Assembly (NCBI RefSeq): GCF_000708885.1
Contig: NZ_JEOE01000001.1
Location: forward strand, 310,001-374,000
Direction of reading: 5' to 3'
Length of the DNA: 64,000 nucleotides
DNA from: Cellulomonas sp. HZM
Lineage (GTDB): Bacteria > Actinomycetota > Actinomycetes > Actinomycetales > Cellulomonadaceae
The translations under genes and the position numbers were made by a program. Each line of letters starts with the position of its first letter. Positions within the stretch are counted from its first letter, which is position 1. Below, piece by piece: positions 9,238 to 16,935 of this stretch. The notes beneath the pieces were generated by a model. It searched no databases and was not told where the DNA came from. It saw nothing but the letters and a program-made list of their open reading frames with translations.

Positions 9238-10458
9238 CTACTGCGGTGCGTCCTCGCGCGCCTCGTCGTCGTCCTCGACGGGCTTGTTGTCCTCGATCGC
9301 CTCGTCGACCGTCATCGGCGGGTCGACCGTGCGCAGGCGCGAGAAGATCGCCCAGAACACGGCGACGAGCGGGACCGCGATGACCGCGCCGAGGATGCCC
9401 GCGGTGAGCGTGCCCGCAGTCACGGACAACGCGATGACGACGGGGTGGATCGAGACCTGCCGCCCCATGACGAGCGGCTGCAGGATGTGCCCCTCGAACT
9501 GCCCGATCCCCGCGATGCCGAGGCCGACGAACAGCGCCGTGATCGGACCGTTCGCAGCGAGCGCGACGATCATCGCGACGACCATCGCGGTGGGCGCCCC
9601 GACGAGCGGGATGAACGCACCGACGAACACGAGCACCGCGAGCGGTGCCGACAGAGGCACCCGCAGGAGCGCGAGCAGGATGAACGCGAGGGCCGCGTCG
9701 GTGAGCGCGATGATCACGGTGCCGCGCGTGTACCCGGAGAACGTGTACCAGCCGGCGCCGCCGGCGATCTTCCACGTCTCGCGCGCCCGCGCCGGCAGCT
9801 GGTTGAGGAACCAGGTCCACATGTCCTGGCCCCGTGCGAGGAAGAACACCGTGCAGAAGATGGCGAGCGCGAGTGCGGTGAACACCTCGACGACCGAGCC
9901 CGCCCGGCTGGCGGCCTGACCCGCGAGCTCGCCCGCGTGCTGCTGCAGCCACGTCTGCGCCTGGTCGATCCAGTGCGCGATCTGCTCGCTCGTGATGGTG
10001 AACGGCAGCTTGCCGCTCTCCAGGAAGTCGGTGATCTGCTTGATGCCGGTGCTGAACTTGTCCTGCAGGTCCGACCACTGGTTCGCGATCGAGTACCCGA
10101 CGTACAGCAGCAGCCCGGCGAAGAACAGGATCCCGGACAGCAGCGCGAGCGCGGTCGCGAGCGCCCGGGGCATCACCTTCGAGAACCAGTCCACGAGCGG
10201 GCGCAGCACGGCCGTGAACACGCATGCCAGGAACAGCGCGACGAACAGCAGCACCACGTGCCACACCGCGTAGAACACGAGCGCGATCGCGAGCACGACG
10301 ATGATGAGCCGCCACGACACCCCGGCGAGCGACTGCAGCCACCGCGGCGCCGTCTCGTCGCGACCGACGACACCCGGGTTGCGGCGCCCACCGGCCACCT
10401 TCCTCGCCGCAGGGCTGACGTACGCCGGTGCGCTGCGGTCGTTCGGGGCGTCGGTCAT
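9238..10458 (-). CDS. AI-2E family (YdiK/PerM) membrane transporter
   Basis: 406 residues. A basic/polar N-terminus precedes two close membrane helices (about 45-85). A third helix follows, then a soluble segment (about 125-195), and four or five further helices. The family signature is present around GAFIPLVGAPTAMVVAMIVAL and QPLVMGRQVSIHPVVIALSV. The C-terminus is acidic (EDDDEAREDAPQ). Members have been linked to autoinducer-2 export or Na+/H+ antiport, but most are uncharacterised, so the substrate is unknown. The stop lies seven bases from the stop of the convergent aldolase gene. Confidence 0.85.
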   Translation of the reverse strand: MTDAPNDRSAPAYVSPAARKVAGGRRNPGVVGRDETAPRWLQSLAGVSWRLIIVVLAIALVFYAVWHVVLLFVALFLACVFTAVLRPLVDWFSKVMPRALATALALLSGILFFAGLLLYVGYSIANQWSDLQDKFSTGIKQITDFLESGKLPFTITSEQIAHWIDQAQTWLQQHAGELAGQAASRAGSVVEVFTALALAIFCTVFFLARGQDMWTWFLNQLPARARETWKIAGGAGWYTFSGYTRGTVIIALTDAALAFILLALLRVPLSAPLAVLVFVGAFIPLVGAPTAMVVAMIVALAANGPITALFVGLGIAGIGQFEGHILQPLVMGRQVSIHPVVIALSVTAGTLTAGILGAVIAVPLVAVFWAIFSRLRTVDPPMTVDEAIEDNKPVEDDDEAREDAPQ

Positions 10459-10570
10459 CGGGGCCTTTCGTCGCGTCGTGCCGGCGTTCTCGCAGGTGCG
10501 GCCCGTCGTCGGGCCCGTCCACGTCAGTGTGCACCGCCGGACCGATGCGTGCCTGCGCGCCGCACCGTGC

Positions 10571-10576
10571 TATCTT
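10571..10576 (+). promoter_or_regulatory. Possible -10 box for tRNA-Leu
   Basis: TATCTT lies 46 bases before the tRNA and is the most AT-rich hexamer in this gap. No good -35 is seen at 16-18 bp, so confidence is low. Confidence 0.35.
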
Positions 10577-10621
10577 TCATGCCGCACCTGAGGGGATCCA
10601 CGGATCTCCTGCGGTCCACCT

Positions 10622-10704
10622 GTCCGGGTGGCGGAATGGCAGACGCGCTAGCTTGAGGTGCTAGTGCCCGAAAGGGCGTGGGGGTTCAAGTCCCCCTCCG
10701 GACA
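10622..10704 (+). tRNA. tRNA-Leu(GAG)
   Basis: An 83-nt class II tRNA. The acceptor stem GTCCGGG pairs with TCCGGAC (one G-U), followed by discriminator A. The anticodon stem is CTAGC/GCTAG with loop TTGAGGT, so the anticodon is GAG (10655-10657), reading CUC and CUU. A long variable arm is formed around TGCCCGAAAGGGCG, as expected for leucine. The T-arm is GGGGGTTCAAGTCCCCC. CCA is not encoded. Confidence 0.97.
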
Positions 10705-10720
10705 CTCGTTGAGACAGCGA

Positions 10721-10761
10721 CGACGAAGGCCCCCGATCCCGCCGATCGGGGGCCTTCGTCG
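10721..10761. terminator. Bidirectional terminator after tRNA-Leu
   Basis: An 18-bp perfect stem, CGACGAAGGCCCCCGATC with its exact complement, closes a 5-nt loop. It sits 16 bases after the tRNA and 27 bases beyond the end of the convergent minus-strand gene, and so can end both transcripts. Confidence 0.9.
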
Positions 10762-10788
10762 TTGATCTGGCACCTTCGGTCGAGCAGG

Positions 10789-11160
10789 TCAGCGGCGTAG
10801 CCAGCGGCGGGCCTTCGCCCACACGGGTGCGCCGTCGCGGTCGCGGGCGGCGGCCAGGACGTAGCCAGGTGCCTCCCGGGTACCGGCGGTCGACAGGAAC
10901 CCGAGCCCGTGCGCGGAACGCCAACGGTTGAGAACCCACGTCACCAGGTAGCGCTGCAGCACGTCGTGGTCCTCGGTGAGCAGGTCGAAGCCGTTCGAGG
11001 CGCCCCGCTCCACCGCTTCGACGCTCAGGGTCCCCTCGACGTCCGTGACGACCTTGCGGACGTCGCTCGTGCTGATCGTGAAGCCACCCTCGTGCTCGCC
11101 CACCCGCAGCCCGCCGTCGCGCACCAGCTCGGCGACGCGGGGGTCCAGGAGCGCCGTCAC
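10789..11160 (-). CDS. Small hypothetical protein, possibly Imm61-like immunity protein
   Basis: 123 residues from a GTG at 11160, preceded by AGAAGG at a workable spacing. No signal peptide or membrane segment is seen. The order of features resembles Imm61-type immunity proteins: a short FTISTSD strand, a run to DVLQRYLVTWVLNRWRSAHGLGFL, then a strand with GYVLAAARD. That resemblance is a remembered pattern, not a computed hit. The gene follows a short ORF ending 20 bp upstream that has helical, WXG-like character. If the reading is right, this is an orphan immunity gene; otherwise it is simply unknown. Confidence 0.55.
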   Translation of the reverse strand: MTALLDPRVAELVRDGGLRVGEHEGGFTISTSDVRKVVTDVEGTLSVEAVERGASNGFDLLTEDHDVLQRYLVTWVLNRWRSAHGLGFLSTAGTREAPGYVLAAARDRDGAPVWAKARRWLRR

Positions 11161-11179
11161 CGCAGCACGCCCTTCTGCC

Positions 11180-11302
11180 TCAGGTGCCACGCGCGCCCAC
11201 CGCGCCCGCGGCCGCGTCGAACGCCGGGACGTGGGCGGAGCGGGACCGGAAGTCGCGGAGCAGCGCTCGCAGGTCATCGACGCGGTGCTGCGCCCGCGGC
11301 AC
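11180..11302 (-). CDS. Short ORF, possible remnant of a helical WXG-like protein
   Basis: From a GTG at 11302 this encodes 40 residues rich in helix formers (HRVDDLRALLRDFRSRSAHVP). The frame stays open upstream for another 50 codons with similar composition, but without a good start before it runs into the amidotransferase gene. It ends 20 bp before the next gene on the same strand. It could be a decayed N-terminal module of a secreted toxin, or a non-coding frame. No ribosome-binding site was found. Confidence 0.25.
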   Translation of the reverse strand: MPRAQHRVDDLRALLRDFRSRSAHVPAFDAAAGAVGARGT

Positions 11303-11403
11303 GGCATCCGTCGCGAGCGCGCCCTCCCCCGCCGTCTGCTGCCTCGCCCGGTGCGATCCGGCGACAAGATGCCCGAGGCGTCGAGGGTCCGGGCCGCCCT
11401 GCG

Positions 11404-12234
11404 TCAGGCCGCCGGGGTGAAGGGCATCGTCTCCTGGGTCCCGCCGCCGATCACCAGGCACGAGCCCTCCGGCACCTCGAGCCAGGCGCCCCGCAGGTCC
11501 CCGAGGGGCTCCGAGACGACGACGCGCGAGTCGTCGTGCAGGCCGTGCAGCACCGGGTTGTCCGGGTACTGGTGGCGCAGCACCGCGACGTCCTGGTTGT
11601 GGAAGAGCGTGCGCGAGCGCCCCTCCGACGAGTACCGGAACGCCCAGACGCGCTCCCCGTCGGTCACGGCGATCGTCCCCTGGAACGGGTACGCGACCCC
11701 ACGACGCGTGGCGACCTGCTCGACGAGGCCGATCGCGCGGGCCACGGCCGTCGGCGGGTCGTCGCTCAGCCCGAAGGTGAGCGCGAGGTGGAACAGCGTC
11801 TCGGAGTCGGTGCTGCCCTCGATCGTCGGGAACAGCTCCGGCGCGACCGCGAGCTGCAGGTCACGCTTGAGCTCTCCGAACCTCTGCACGAGCCCGTTGT
11901 GCATGAACAGCCAGCGGTCGTGACGGAACGGGTGGCAGTTGGTCTGCTGGACCGCCGAACCGCTGGTCGCGCGCACGTGCGCGAGCACGGTCCCCGAGCG
12001 GACGTGCTGCGCGATCTCCCGCAGGTTGCGGTCGCTCCATGCCGGCTCGATGCTGCGGAAGAGGCCGGGCTCCGACGCGTGCTCGTCGTACCAGCCGACG
12101 CCGAAGCCGTCGCCGTTGGTCGGCTCGGCACCCATCCGGCTGTGCAGGCTCTGCATCACGAGCGAGTTCGCGGGCTTGTAGAGCAGGTCAGCGAGCATCA
12201 CCGGCGATCCCTTGTACGCGATCCAGCGGCACAT
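11404..12234 (-). CDS. Class II glutamine amidotransferase (YafJ-like)
   Basis: 276 residues. The N-terminal nucleophile is Cys2 (MCRWIAYKG), exposed after removal of Met1. Glutamine-binding and oxyanion motifs follow at NGDGFGVGWYD (about 40-50), AHVRATSG (about 85-92) and FMHNGLV (about 110-116), with STDSETLF near 142. There is no synthase domain, which matches stand-alone members related to YafJ and EgtC. The other ergothioneine genes are not nearby, so EgtC function is not supported. The partner and substrate are unknown. Confidence 0.88.
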   Translation of the reverse strand: MCRWIAYKGSPVMLADLLYKPANSLVMQSLHSRMGAEPTNGDGFGVGWYDEHASEPGLFRSIEPAWSDRNLREIAQHVRSGTVLAHVRATSGSAVQQTNCHPFRHDRWLFMHNGLVQRFGELKRDLQLAVAPELFPTIEGSTDSETLFHLALTFGLSDDPPTAVARAIGLVEQVATRRGVAYPFQGTIAVTDGERVWAFRYSSEGRSRTLFHNQDVAVLRHQYPDNPVLHGLHDDSRVVVSEPLGDLRGAWLEVPEGSCLVIGGGTQETMPFTPAA

Positions 12235-12262
12235 GCCGGGAGCCTCCCTACGACCGCCCGCG

Positions 12263-12661
12263 TCAGTGGTCGGGCGTGATCCTCACGATGATCCGCTCAC
12301 GTTGCTTGCGGCTCATCTTCTCGACGAGCGTGAGGACGCGGTACTCGAGCCCGTACTTGGAACGCATGAGCCGCGCCGTCGTCGCATGGGCCTGCTCGTC
12401 GTCCCGCAGCTCGGCCGTGCCGGTGAGGACCGGGGCATGGTCGGCGACCTTGCCCGTACGGCTCGACGGTCGCAGCTCGACGCGCTGGTCGTTGCGCAGG
12501 CGCTTCACCTTTCCGCTCCCCGCGGGCGTCGTCACGAGAAGCGCCTCGCCGTCGCGCACGACCCACACGGTCGTCGCGACACCGACGCCGGTCCTGCGGA
12601 AGGTGGTCAGGGAGACGAAGTCCTCGTCGGCCGCTTCGCCCGTGCTCAGAGAGGTCGCCAT
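12263..12661 (-). CDS. PPOX-class flavin/F420-dependent oxidoreductase family protein
   Basis: 132 residues forming a single split-barrel domain of the pyridoxamine 5'-phosphate oxidase superfamily. Recognisable segments are FVSLTTFRRTGVGVATTVWVV, LLVTTPAGSGKVKRLRND and VELRPSSRTGKVADHAPVLTGTAEL, the last two lining the cofactor site in actinobacterial members. The length and basic SGKVKRLR stretch fit the F420-dependent subgroup, though FMN or biliverdin reductase activity is possible. The ATG is five bases from a TACGGT box, suggesting a leaderless mRNA. Confidence 0.8.
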   Translation of the reverse strand: MATSLSTGEAADEDFVSLTTFRRTGVGVATTVWVVRDGEALLVTTPAGSGKVKRLRNDQRVELRPSSRTGKVADHAPVLTGTAELRDDEQAHATTARLMRSKYGLEYRVLTLVEKMSRKQRERIIVRITPDH

Positions 12662-12666
12662 GGCGC

Positions 12667-12672
12667 ACCGTA
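12667..12672 (-). promoter_or_regulatory. -10 box of leaderless promoter for the PPOX gene
   Basis: TACGGT on the minus strand lies five bases before the ATG at 12661; no Shine-Dalgarno sequence fits in between. Confidence 0.45.
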
Positions 12673-12747
12673 GGCACATGCCGGCGGCGGGCGCGCGTCG
12701 GCCGTCGCGCCCAGGTCCGATCGTGCGGTCTGCAGCAGACTGCATGC

Positions 12748-13119
12748 ATGGCCACGACGGACGCGATGACATGGGTCGCCGGGTACGAGCAAGCCTGGCG
12801 CTCGCAGGACACGGCGCGGCTCGACGAGCTGTTCACGCCGGACGCCCGCTACCTGCGCTCGCCGTACGACGCGGGGCTGCACGGCATCGAGGCGATCGCG
12901 GCCTTCTGGGACGACGACACGACCTTCGCGATGGACGCCGAGCTTGTCATCGCCGACGACCGTACAGCCGTGGTGCGCGTCGAGGTCCGGTACACCGGCG
13001 CCGAGCCCCAGGAGTACCGCGACCTGTGGGTCCTGCGGTTCGCCGACGACGGCCGGGTACGGCACTTCGAGGAGTGGGCCTACTGGCCGGGCCTGCACTG
13101 GTCGGTGCAAGGGCGCTGA
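12748..13119 (+). CDS. NTF2-like (SnoaL-type) small protein
   Basis: 123 residues with the cone-shaped NTF2-like pattern: an N-terminal helix (WVAGYEQAWRSQDTARLDELF), then TPDARYLRSPYDAGLHGIEAIAAFW, followed by strands VVRVEVRY and YRDLWVLRF and the closing HFEEWAYWPG. Such proteins include isomerases, cyclases and many of unknown role. It is divergent from the PPOX gene and 79 bp upstream of the aldo/keto reductase. No catalytic residues can be assigned with confidence. Confidence 0.75.
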   Translation: MATTDAMTWVAGYEQAWRSQDTARLDELFTPDARYLRSPYDAGLHGIEAIAAFWDDDTTFAMDAELVIADDRTAVVRVEVRYTGAEPQEYRDLWVLRFADDGRVRHFEEWAYWPGLHWSVQGR

Positions 13120-13198
13120 CCCGCCCGACCAGGATGCGACCGTGGCGTCGCCGCCACAGACTGGGTGCGAACCCCTGAACCTGTGGATCGGAGCGGTC

Positions 13199-14035
13199 GT
13201 GCCTGTTGTCCCCACCGTCACCCTCAACAACGGCGTCGAGATCCCCCAGCTCGGCTTCGGCGTCTTCCAGATCCCGCCGGAGCAGACAAAGGCAGCCGTC
13301 CTCGACGCGTTCGACGTCGGCTACCGCCACATCGACACGGCGCAGATGTACCGCAACGAGCACGGCGTGGGCGAGGCGCTGGCCGAGTCGGGCCTCGCCC
13401 GCGACGACGTGTTCGTCACGAGCAAGCTCAACAACTCGAACCTCACGCGCGACGACGCCCTCGCGTCCTTCGACAGGACGCTCGACGCGCTCGGGTCGGA
13501 CCACGTCGACCTGTTCCTCATCCACTGGCCGCTGCTCACCGTGACCGACGTCGTCGCGCGCTGGCACGTCATGGAGGAGATCTACGCGTCGGGTCGCGCT
13601 CGCGCGATCGGAGTCTCCAACTTCCAGCCGCACCACTTGCGCCGCCTGCACGCCGAGTCGACCGTGACACCGGCCGTGAACCAGGTGGAGGTGCACCCGT
13701 ACCTGCGCCAGGACGACGTGCGGACCTTCGACGCCGAGCACGGCATCGCGACCGAGGCGTGGTCGCCCATCGCGCAGGGCAAGGTGCTCGACGACCCGGT
13801 CCTGGTGCGAATCGCCGAGCAGGCGGGTCGCACCACGGCGCAGGTGACCCTGCGCTGGCACCTTCAGCGCGGGGACATCGTGTTCCCCAAGTCCGTCACG
13901 CGGGCGCGCGTAGAGGAGAACTTCGCGCTGTTCGACTTCGAGCTCTCCGACACCGACATGGCCGACATCGACGGGCTCGACCGGGGTGAGCGGACCGGGC
14001 CTGACCCCGACACGTTCGACTACGTGCCGGGCTGA
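13199..14035 (+). CDS. Aldo/keto reductase (2,5-diketo-D-gluconate reductase-like, AKR5 type)
   Basis: 278 residues from the GTG at 13199, which has GGAGCGG before it; longer in-frame starts overlap the upstream gene. The tetrad motifs are visible: Asp in GYRHIDTAQMY with Tyr four residues on, Lys in FVTSKLNN, and His in FLIHWPL. NADPH-binding segments are GVSNFQPHHL and the late IVFPKSVTRARVEENF. AKR5 enzymes reduce diketogluconate, methylglyoxal or similar carbonyls with NADPH. No sugar-acid genes are nearby, so the natural substrate is open. Confidence 0.9.
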   Translation: MPVVPTVTLNNGVEIPQLGFGVFQIPPEQTKAAVLDAFDVGYRHIDTAQMYRNEHGVGEALAESGLARDDVFVTSKLNNSNLTRDDALASFDRTLDALGSDHVDLFLIHWPLLTVTDVVARWHVMEEIYASGRARAIGVSNFQPHHLRRLHAESTVTPAVNQVEVHPYLRQDDVRTFDAEHGIATEAWSPIAQGKVLDDPVLVRIAEQAGRTTAQVTLRWHLQRGDIVFPKSVTRARVEENFALFDFELSDTDMADIDGLDRGERTGPDPDTFDYVPG

Positions 14036-14087
14036 GCGGGGCGCCGTCCGCGCCGGCACGGACAGCGTGTCGTGGGAGCTCACCGCA

Positions 14088-14747
14088 TCAGCCGAACGCG
14101 GAGACGCTGCCCGTCGCTCGCTCCGTCCTCGCCAGTGCGCGGAGCACCTCGGGAGCACCGTGGCGGTGCCCGGCGACCACGGCGAGCGTCGCGAGCACCG
14201 GGTCCGCCGCCGCGTCGTCGAAGCCAGGGGTCGGCACACCGACGCTGGCTGCGAGGTCGTCGGCGTGGACGACGATCTCGAGGAGCCGGCACGCGAGGAA
14301 GTCCTCCGTCGCGAGCACGCAGTCCTGCCACGGGACGTAGGTGGTCGGTCCGGCAGCACTCAGCACCGCCGGCAGACGGCGGCGGGCATCGGCGAGGATC
14401 GCGACGGAGTGCCTCTGACCACCCGCGGCCATCGCGACGAAGTCGTCACGGATCGACGTGTTCTCCGGTGCGTCGACCGGAGCCATGAGCCAGTCGCTCC
14501 GCGCGTAGCACTCCGCGAGCGAGACGTGGTCGGCGTGCGCGGGCACCTCGAGCGGGAGGAACTCCAGCGCCGTCTCCGCCTGGCTCACGAGGTGGCGGGT
14601 CAGCCCGCCGACGGTCATCCCGCGCAGGGCGGACCCGTCGTCCCACGCCCCGGCGACCTCGGGCGACGCCACGAGGCCGGCGATCGCGTCGAGCGCGCCG
14701 AGCAGCACCGTCCCGTCCAGGTTGCCGCGGAACGTCAACCCGCTCAC
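14088..14747 (-). CDS. Maleylpyruvate isomerase N-terminal / DinB-like (mycothiol-type) protein
   Basis: 219 residues from a GTG with AGGAG seven bases before it. It resembles the four-helix DinB-like metal-binding fold: TVGGLTRHLVSQAETAL carries one likely metal-ligand histidine (about residue 52), and ACRLLEIVVHADDLAASVG carries another (about 164) with the following aspartate. This motif pair is typical of mycothiol-dependent isomerases and related actinobacterial proteins. The sterol-carrier-like C-terminal domain of full isomerases is absent. Substrate unknown. Confidence 0.75.
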   Translation of the reverse strand: MSGLTFRGNLDGTVLLGALDAIAGLVASPEVAGAWDDGSALRGMTVGGLTRHLVSQAETALEFLPLEVPAHADHVSLAECYARSDWLMAPVDAPENTSIRDDFVAMAAGGQRHSVAILADARRRLPAVLSAAGPTTYVPWQDCVLATEDFLACRLLEIVVHADDLAASVGVPTPGFDDAAADPVLATLAVVAGHRHGAPEVLRALARTERATGSVSAFG

Positions 14748-15004
14748 CGTCGCGCTCCTGTGCCGGCGGGCCTGAGAAGCACGGTCACGATCATCGGGTC
14801 TCTCCTGGGGTCACGTGTGCTGGCTGCCTGGATGTCCCGATCACACCACAACCCACCGACACGCGCGCCGTCCCGGCGATCCCGCGCGGCCGATCGACCA
14901 TGCGTCACCGTTCACCCGTTCGGCGTGCCCATGTCACCCGTCAGGGCTAGCGTCGCGCCTTGTGCCGCAACCCGGTACAGCCGACACACAGGGAGGACTC
15001 TGGC

Positions 15005-16873
15005 ATGAGCAAGAACGTCCTGAGAAGCCGCACGGGACGGATCGCGGCGGGCATCACCGCGGCGATCACGCTGGTCGCGCTCGCGTCGCCGGCCACCGCC
15101 GGCGGCCACGGGCACGACACCGGGCACGGTCACGGGCACGAGCACAGACACGCGGGCGATGACTACGCGCTCACCGTCATGGGCACGACGGACCTGCACG
15201 GCAGCGCCCTCAACTGGGACTACTTCAAGAACGCGGAGTACGACGACAGCGCGCACAACGACATCGGCCTCGCGAAGGTCTCGACGCTCGTGAACCAGGT
15301 CCGTGCCGAGCGAGGACGCTCGAACACGCTGCTCATCGACGCGGGCGACACCATCCAGGGCACGTCGCTCGCCTACTACTACGCGAAGGTCGAGCCGATC
15401 TCGCGGACCGTGAAGCACCCCATGGCCGTCGCCATGAACGCGATCGGCTACGACGCCGCCGCGCTCGGCAACCACGAGTTCAACTACGGCATCCCGCTGC
15501 TGCGCACGTTCCAGAAGCAGCTCGACTTCCCGCTCCTCGGCGCGAACGCGATCGACGACACCACGGGCCGCCCGGCGTTCTCCCCCTATGTGATCAAGTC
15601 CGTCCGCGGACCGCACGGGCGCCCGGTGCGCGTCGGCATCCTCGGACTGACCAACCCGGGCATCGCGATCTGGGACAAGGCCAACGTCGAAGGCAAGATG
15701 CGCTTCGACGGGCTCGTCGAGCAGGCGAAGAAGTACGTGCCGGAGATGCGTCGCAAGGGGGCCGACGTCGTCGTCGTCGCGGCGCACTCGGGCGCGGACA
15801 CCTCGTCGTCCTACGGCGACGCCCTCCCGTTCCCGGAGAACGCCTCGACGCTGGTCGCGCAGCAGGTCCCGGGCATCGACGCGATCCTCGTCGGCCACGC
15901 GCACCAGGAGATCGCGCAGCGCGTCGTGACGAACGAGCAGACCGGGAAGCCGGTCGTGCTCTCGGAGCCGCTCAGGTGGGGCGAGCGCCTCACGGTCTTC
16001 GACATCGACCTCACGTGGTCGCGCGGCCGCTGGGGCGTCGACGGCGTGACGTCCAAGGTGCTCAACTCGAACACCGTGCCCGAGGACCCGCGCATCGTGA
16101 AGAAGCTCTCGGCAGCCCACGACAAGGTCGTGACCTACGTCAACGGCGTCATCGGGACCTCGAAGGAAGCCATGTCCGCCGCGACCGCTCGGTACGAGGA
16201 CACCGCAGCGCTCGACTTCATCAACCACGTGCAGGCCGAGTCGGTGAGGTCTGACCTCACGGGCGACGACGCCGACCTCCCGGTCCTCTCTATCGCCGCG
16301 CCGTTCAACAAGGACGCAGCGATCCCGGCGGGCGACGTGTCCGTGCGTGACGTCGCCGGGCTGTACATCTACGACAACACCCTGCTCGGCATCAAGCTCA
16401 CCGGTGCCCAGGTGAAGGCGTACCTGGAGAAGTCGGCGGAGTACTTCCAGCACGTCGACGGCCCCGGGACGTACCCGGCGTCGGCCCTGACCAACGCGGT
16501 GACTCCCACCGCACCGACCGGCACGCCGGACTACAACTACGACGTGATGGCCGGGCTGGACGCGCCGCTGACCTACGACATCGACCTGACGAGGCCCGTC
16601 GGGAGCCGGGTCGTGGACCTCGCGTACGGCGGCACGCCCGTGGCCGACGACCAGCAGTTCGTCGTCGCGATCAACAACTACCGCCAGTCGGGCGGCGGCA
16701 ACTTCCCGGGCGTCACGTCGGCGCCCGTGCTGGTCAACCGCCAGCAGGAGATCCGCCAGCTGCTGATCGACTGGGTCACGGCCCACCAGGTCGTCGACCC
16801 GGCGACGTTCTCGGCGACCAACCCCGATTGGAGGCTGGTGGCGGGCTCGACGCCGCTCGTCGTGACGCCGTGA
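15005..16873 (+). CDS. Secreted 5'-nucleotidase/2',3'-cyclic phosphodiesterase (UshA/YfkN type) with His-rich leader
   Basis: 622 residues. GGAGG precedes the ATG at 15005. A signal peptide (about 1-32, ending ATA) is followed by a His-rich stretch with eight histidines within residues 35-48. The calcineurin-like metallophosphatase domain (about 54-350) shows the metal-binding motifs GTTDLHGS, DAGDTIQG, GNHEFNYG and VGHAHQE. The 5'-nucleotidase C-terminal domain (about 370-600) ends with the substrate-binding INNYRQSGGGNFPG. Such enzymes release phosphate and nucleosides outside the cell. The gene stands alone between divergent and convergent neighbours. A TAGCGT at 14948-14953 may be part of its promoter. 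Confidence 0.92.
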   Translation: MSKNVLRSRTGRIAAGITAAITLVALASPATAGGHGHDTGHGHGHEHRHAGDDYALTVMGTTDLHGSALNWDYFKNAEYDDSAHNDIGLAKVSTLVNQVRAERGRSNTLLIDAGDTIQGTSLAYYYAKVEPISRTVKHPMAVAMNAIGYDAAALGNHEFNYGIPLLRTFQKQLDFPLLGANAIDDTTGRPAFSPYVIKSVRGPHGRPVRVGILGLTNPGIAIWDKANVEGKMRFDGLVEQAKKYVPEMRRKGADVVVVAAHSGADTSSSYGDALPFPENASTLVAQQVPGIDAILVGHAHQEIAQRVVTNEQTGKPVVLSEPLRWGERLTVFDIDLTWSRGRWGVDGVTSKVLNSNTVPEDPRIVKKLSAAHDKVVTYVNGVIGTSKEAMSAATARYEDTAALDFINHVQAESVRSDLTGDDADLPVLSIAAPFNKDAAIPAGDVSVRDVAGLYIYDNTLLGIKLTGAQVKAYLEKSAEYFQHVDGPGTYPASALTNAVTPTAPTGTPDYNYDVMAGLDAPLTYDIDLTRPVGSRVVDLAYGGTPVADDQQFVVAINNYRQSGGGNFPGVTSAPVLVNRQQEIRQLLIDWVTAHQVVDPATFSATNPDWRLVAGSTPLVVTP

Positions 16874-16915
16874 CGTCCTGAGCCGTGAGCGGCGGGGTGG
16901 CGGGACGCCGAGTCG

Positions 16916-16926
16916 CCCCCCCCCCC
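16916..16926 (+). repeat. Homopolymer run of 11 C between convergent genes
   Basis: Eleven consecutive C residues lie between the stops of the convergent nucleotidase and repeat-protein genes, ten bases from the latter's stop. A G-rich stretch upstream (16890-16905) can pair with it as a GC hairpin. The tract is non-coding, so slippage would not change a protein. Confidence 0.9.
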
Positions 16927-16935
16927 GCCGTGGCG

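Noticed and set aside
10622-11302. Integrated element at tRNA-Leu(GAG)
   Set aside because: There is no integrase, no duplicate of the tRNA 3' end within the window, and no shift in base composition.
13120-13198. Terminator or regulatory RNA between the NTF2-like gene and the aldo/keto reductase
   Set aside because: Only short imperfect repeats occur, and nothing stands out from background at this G+C.
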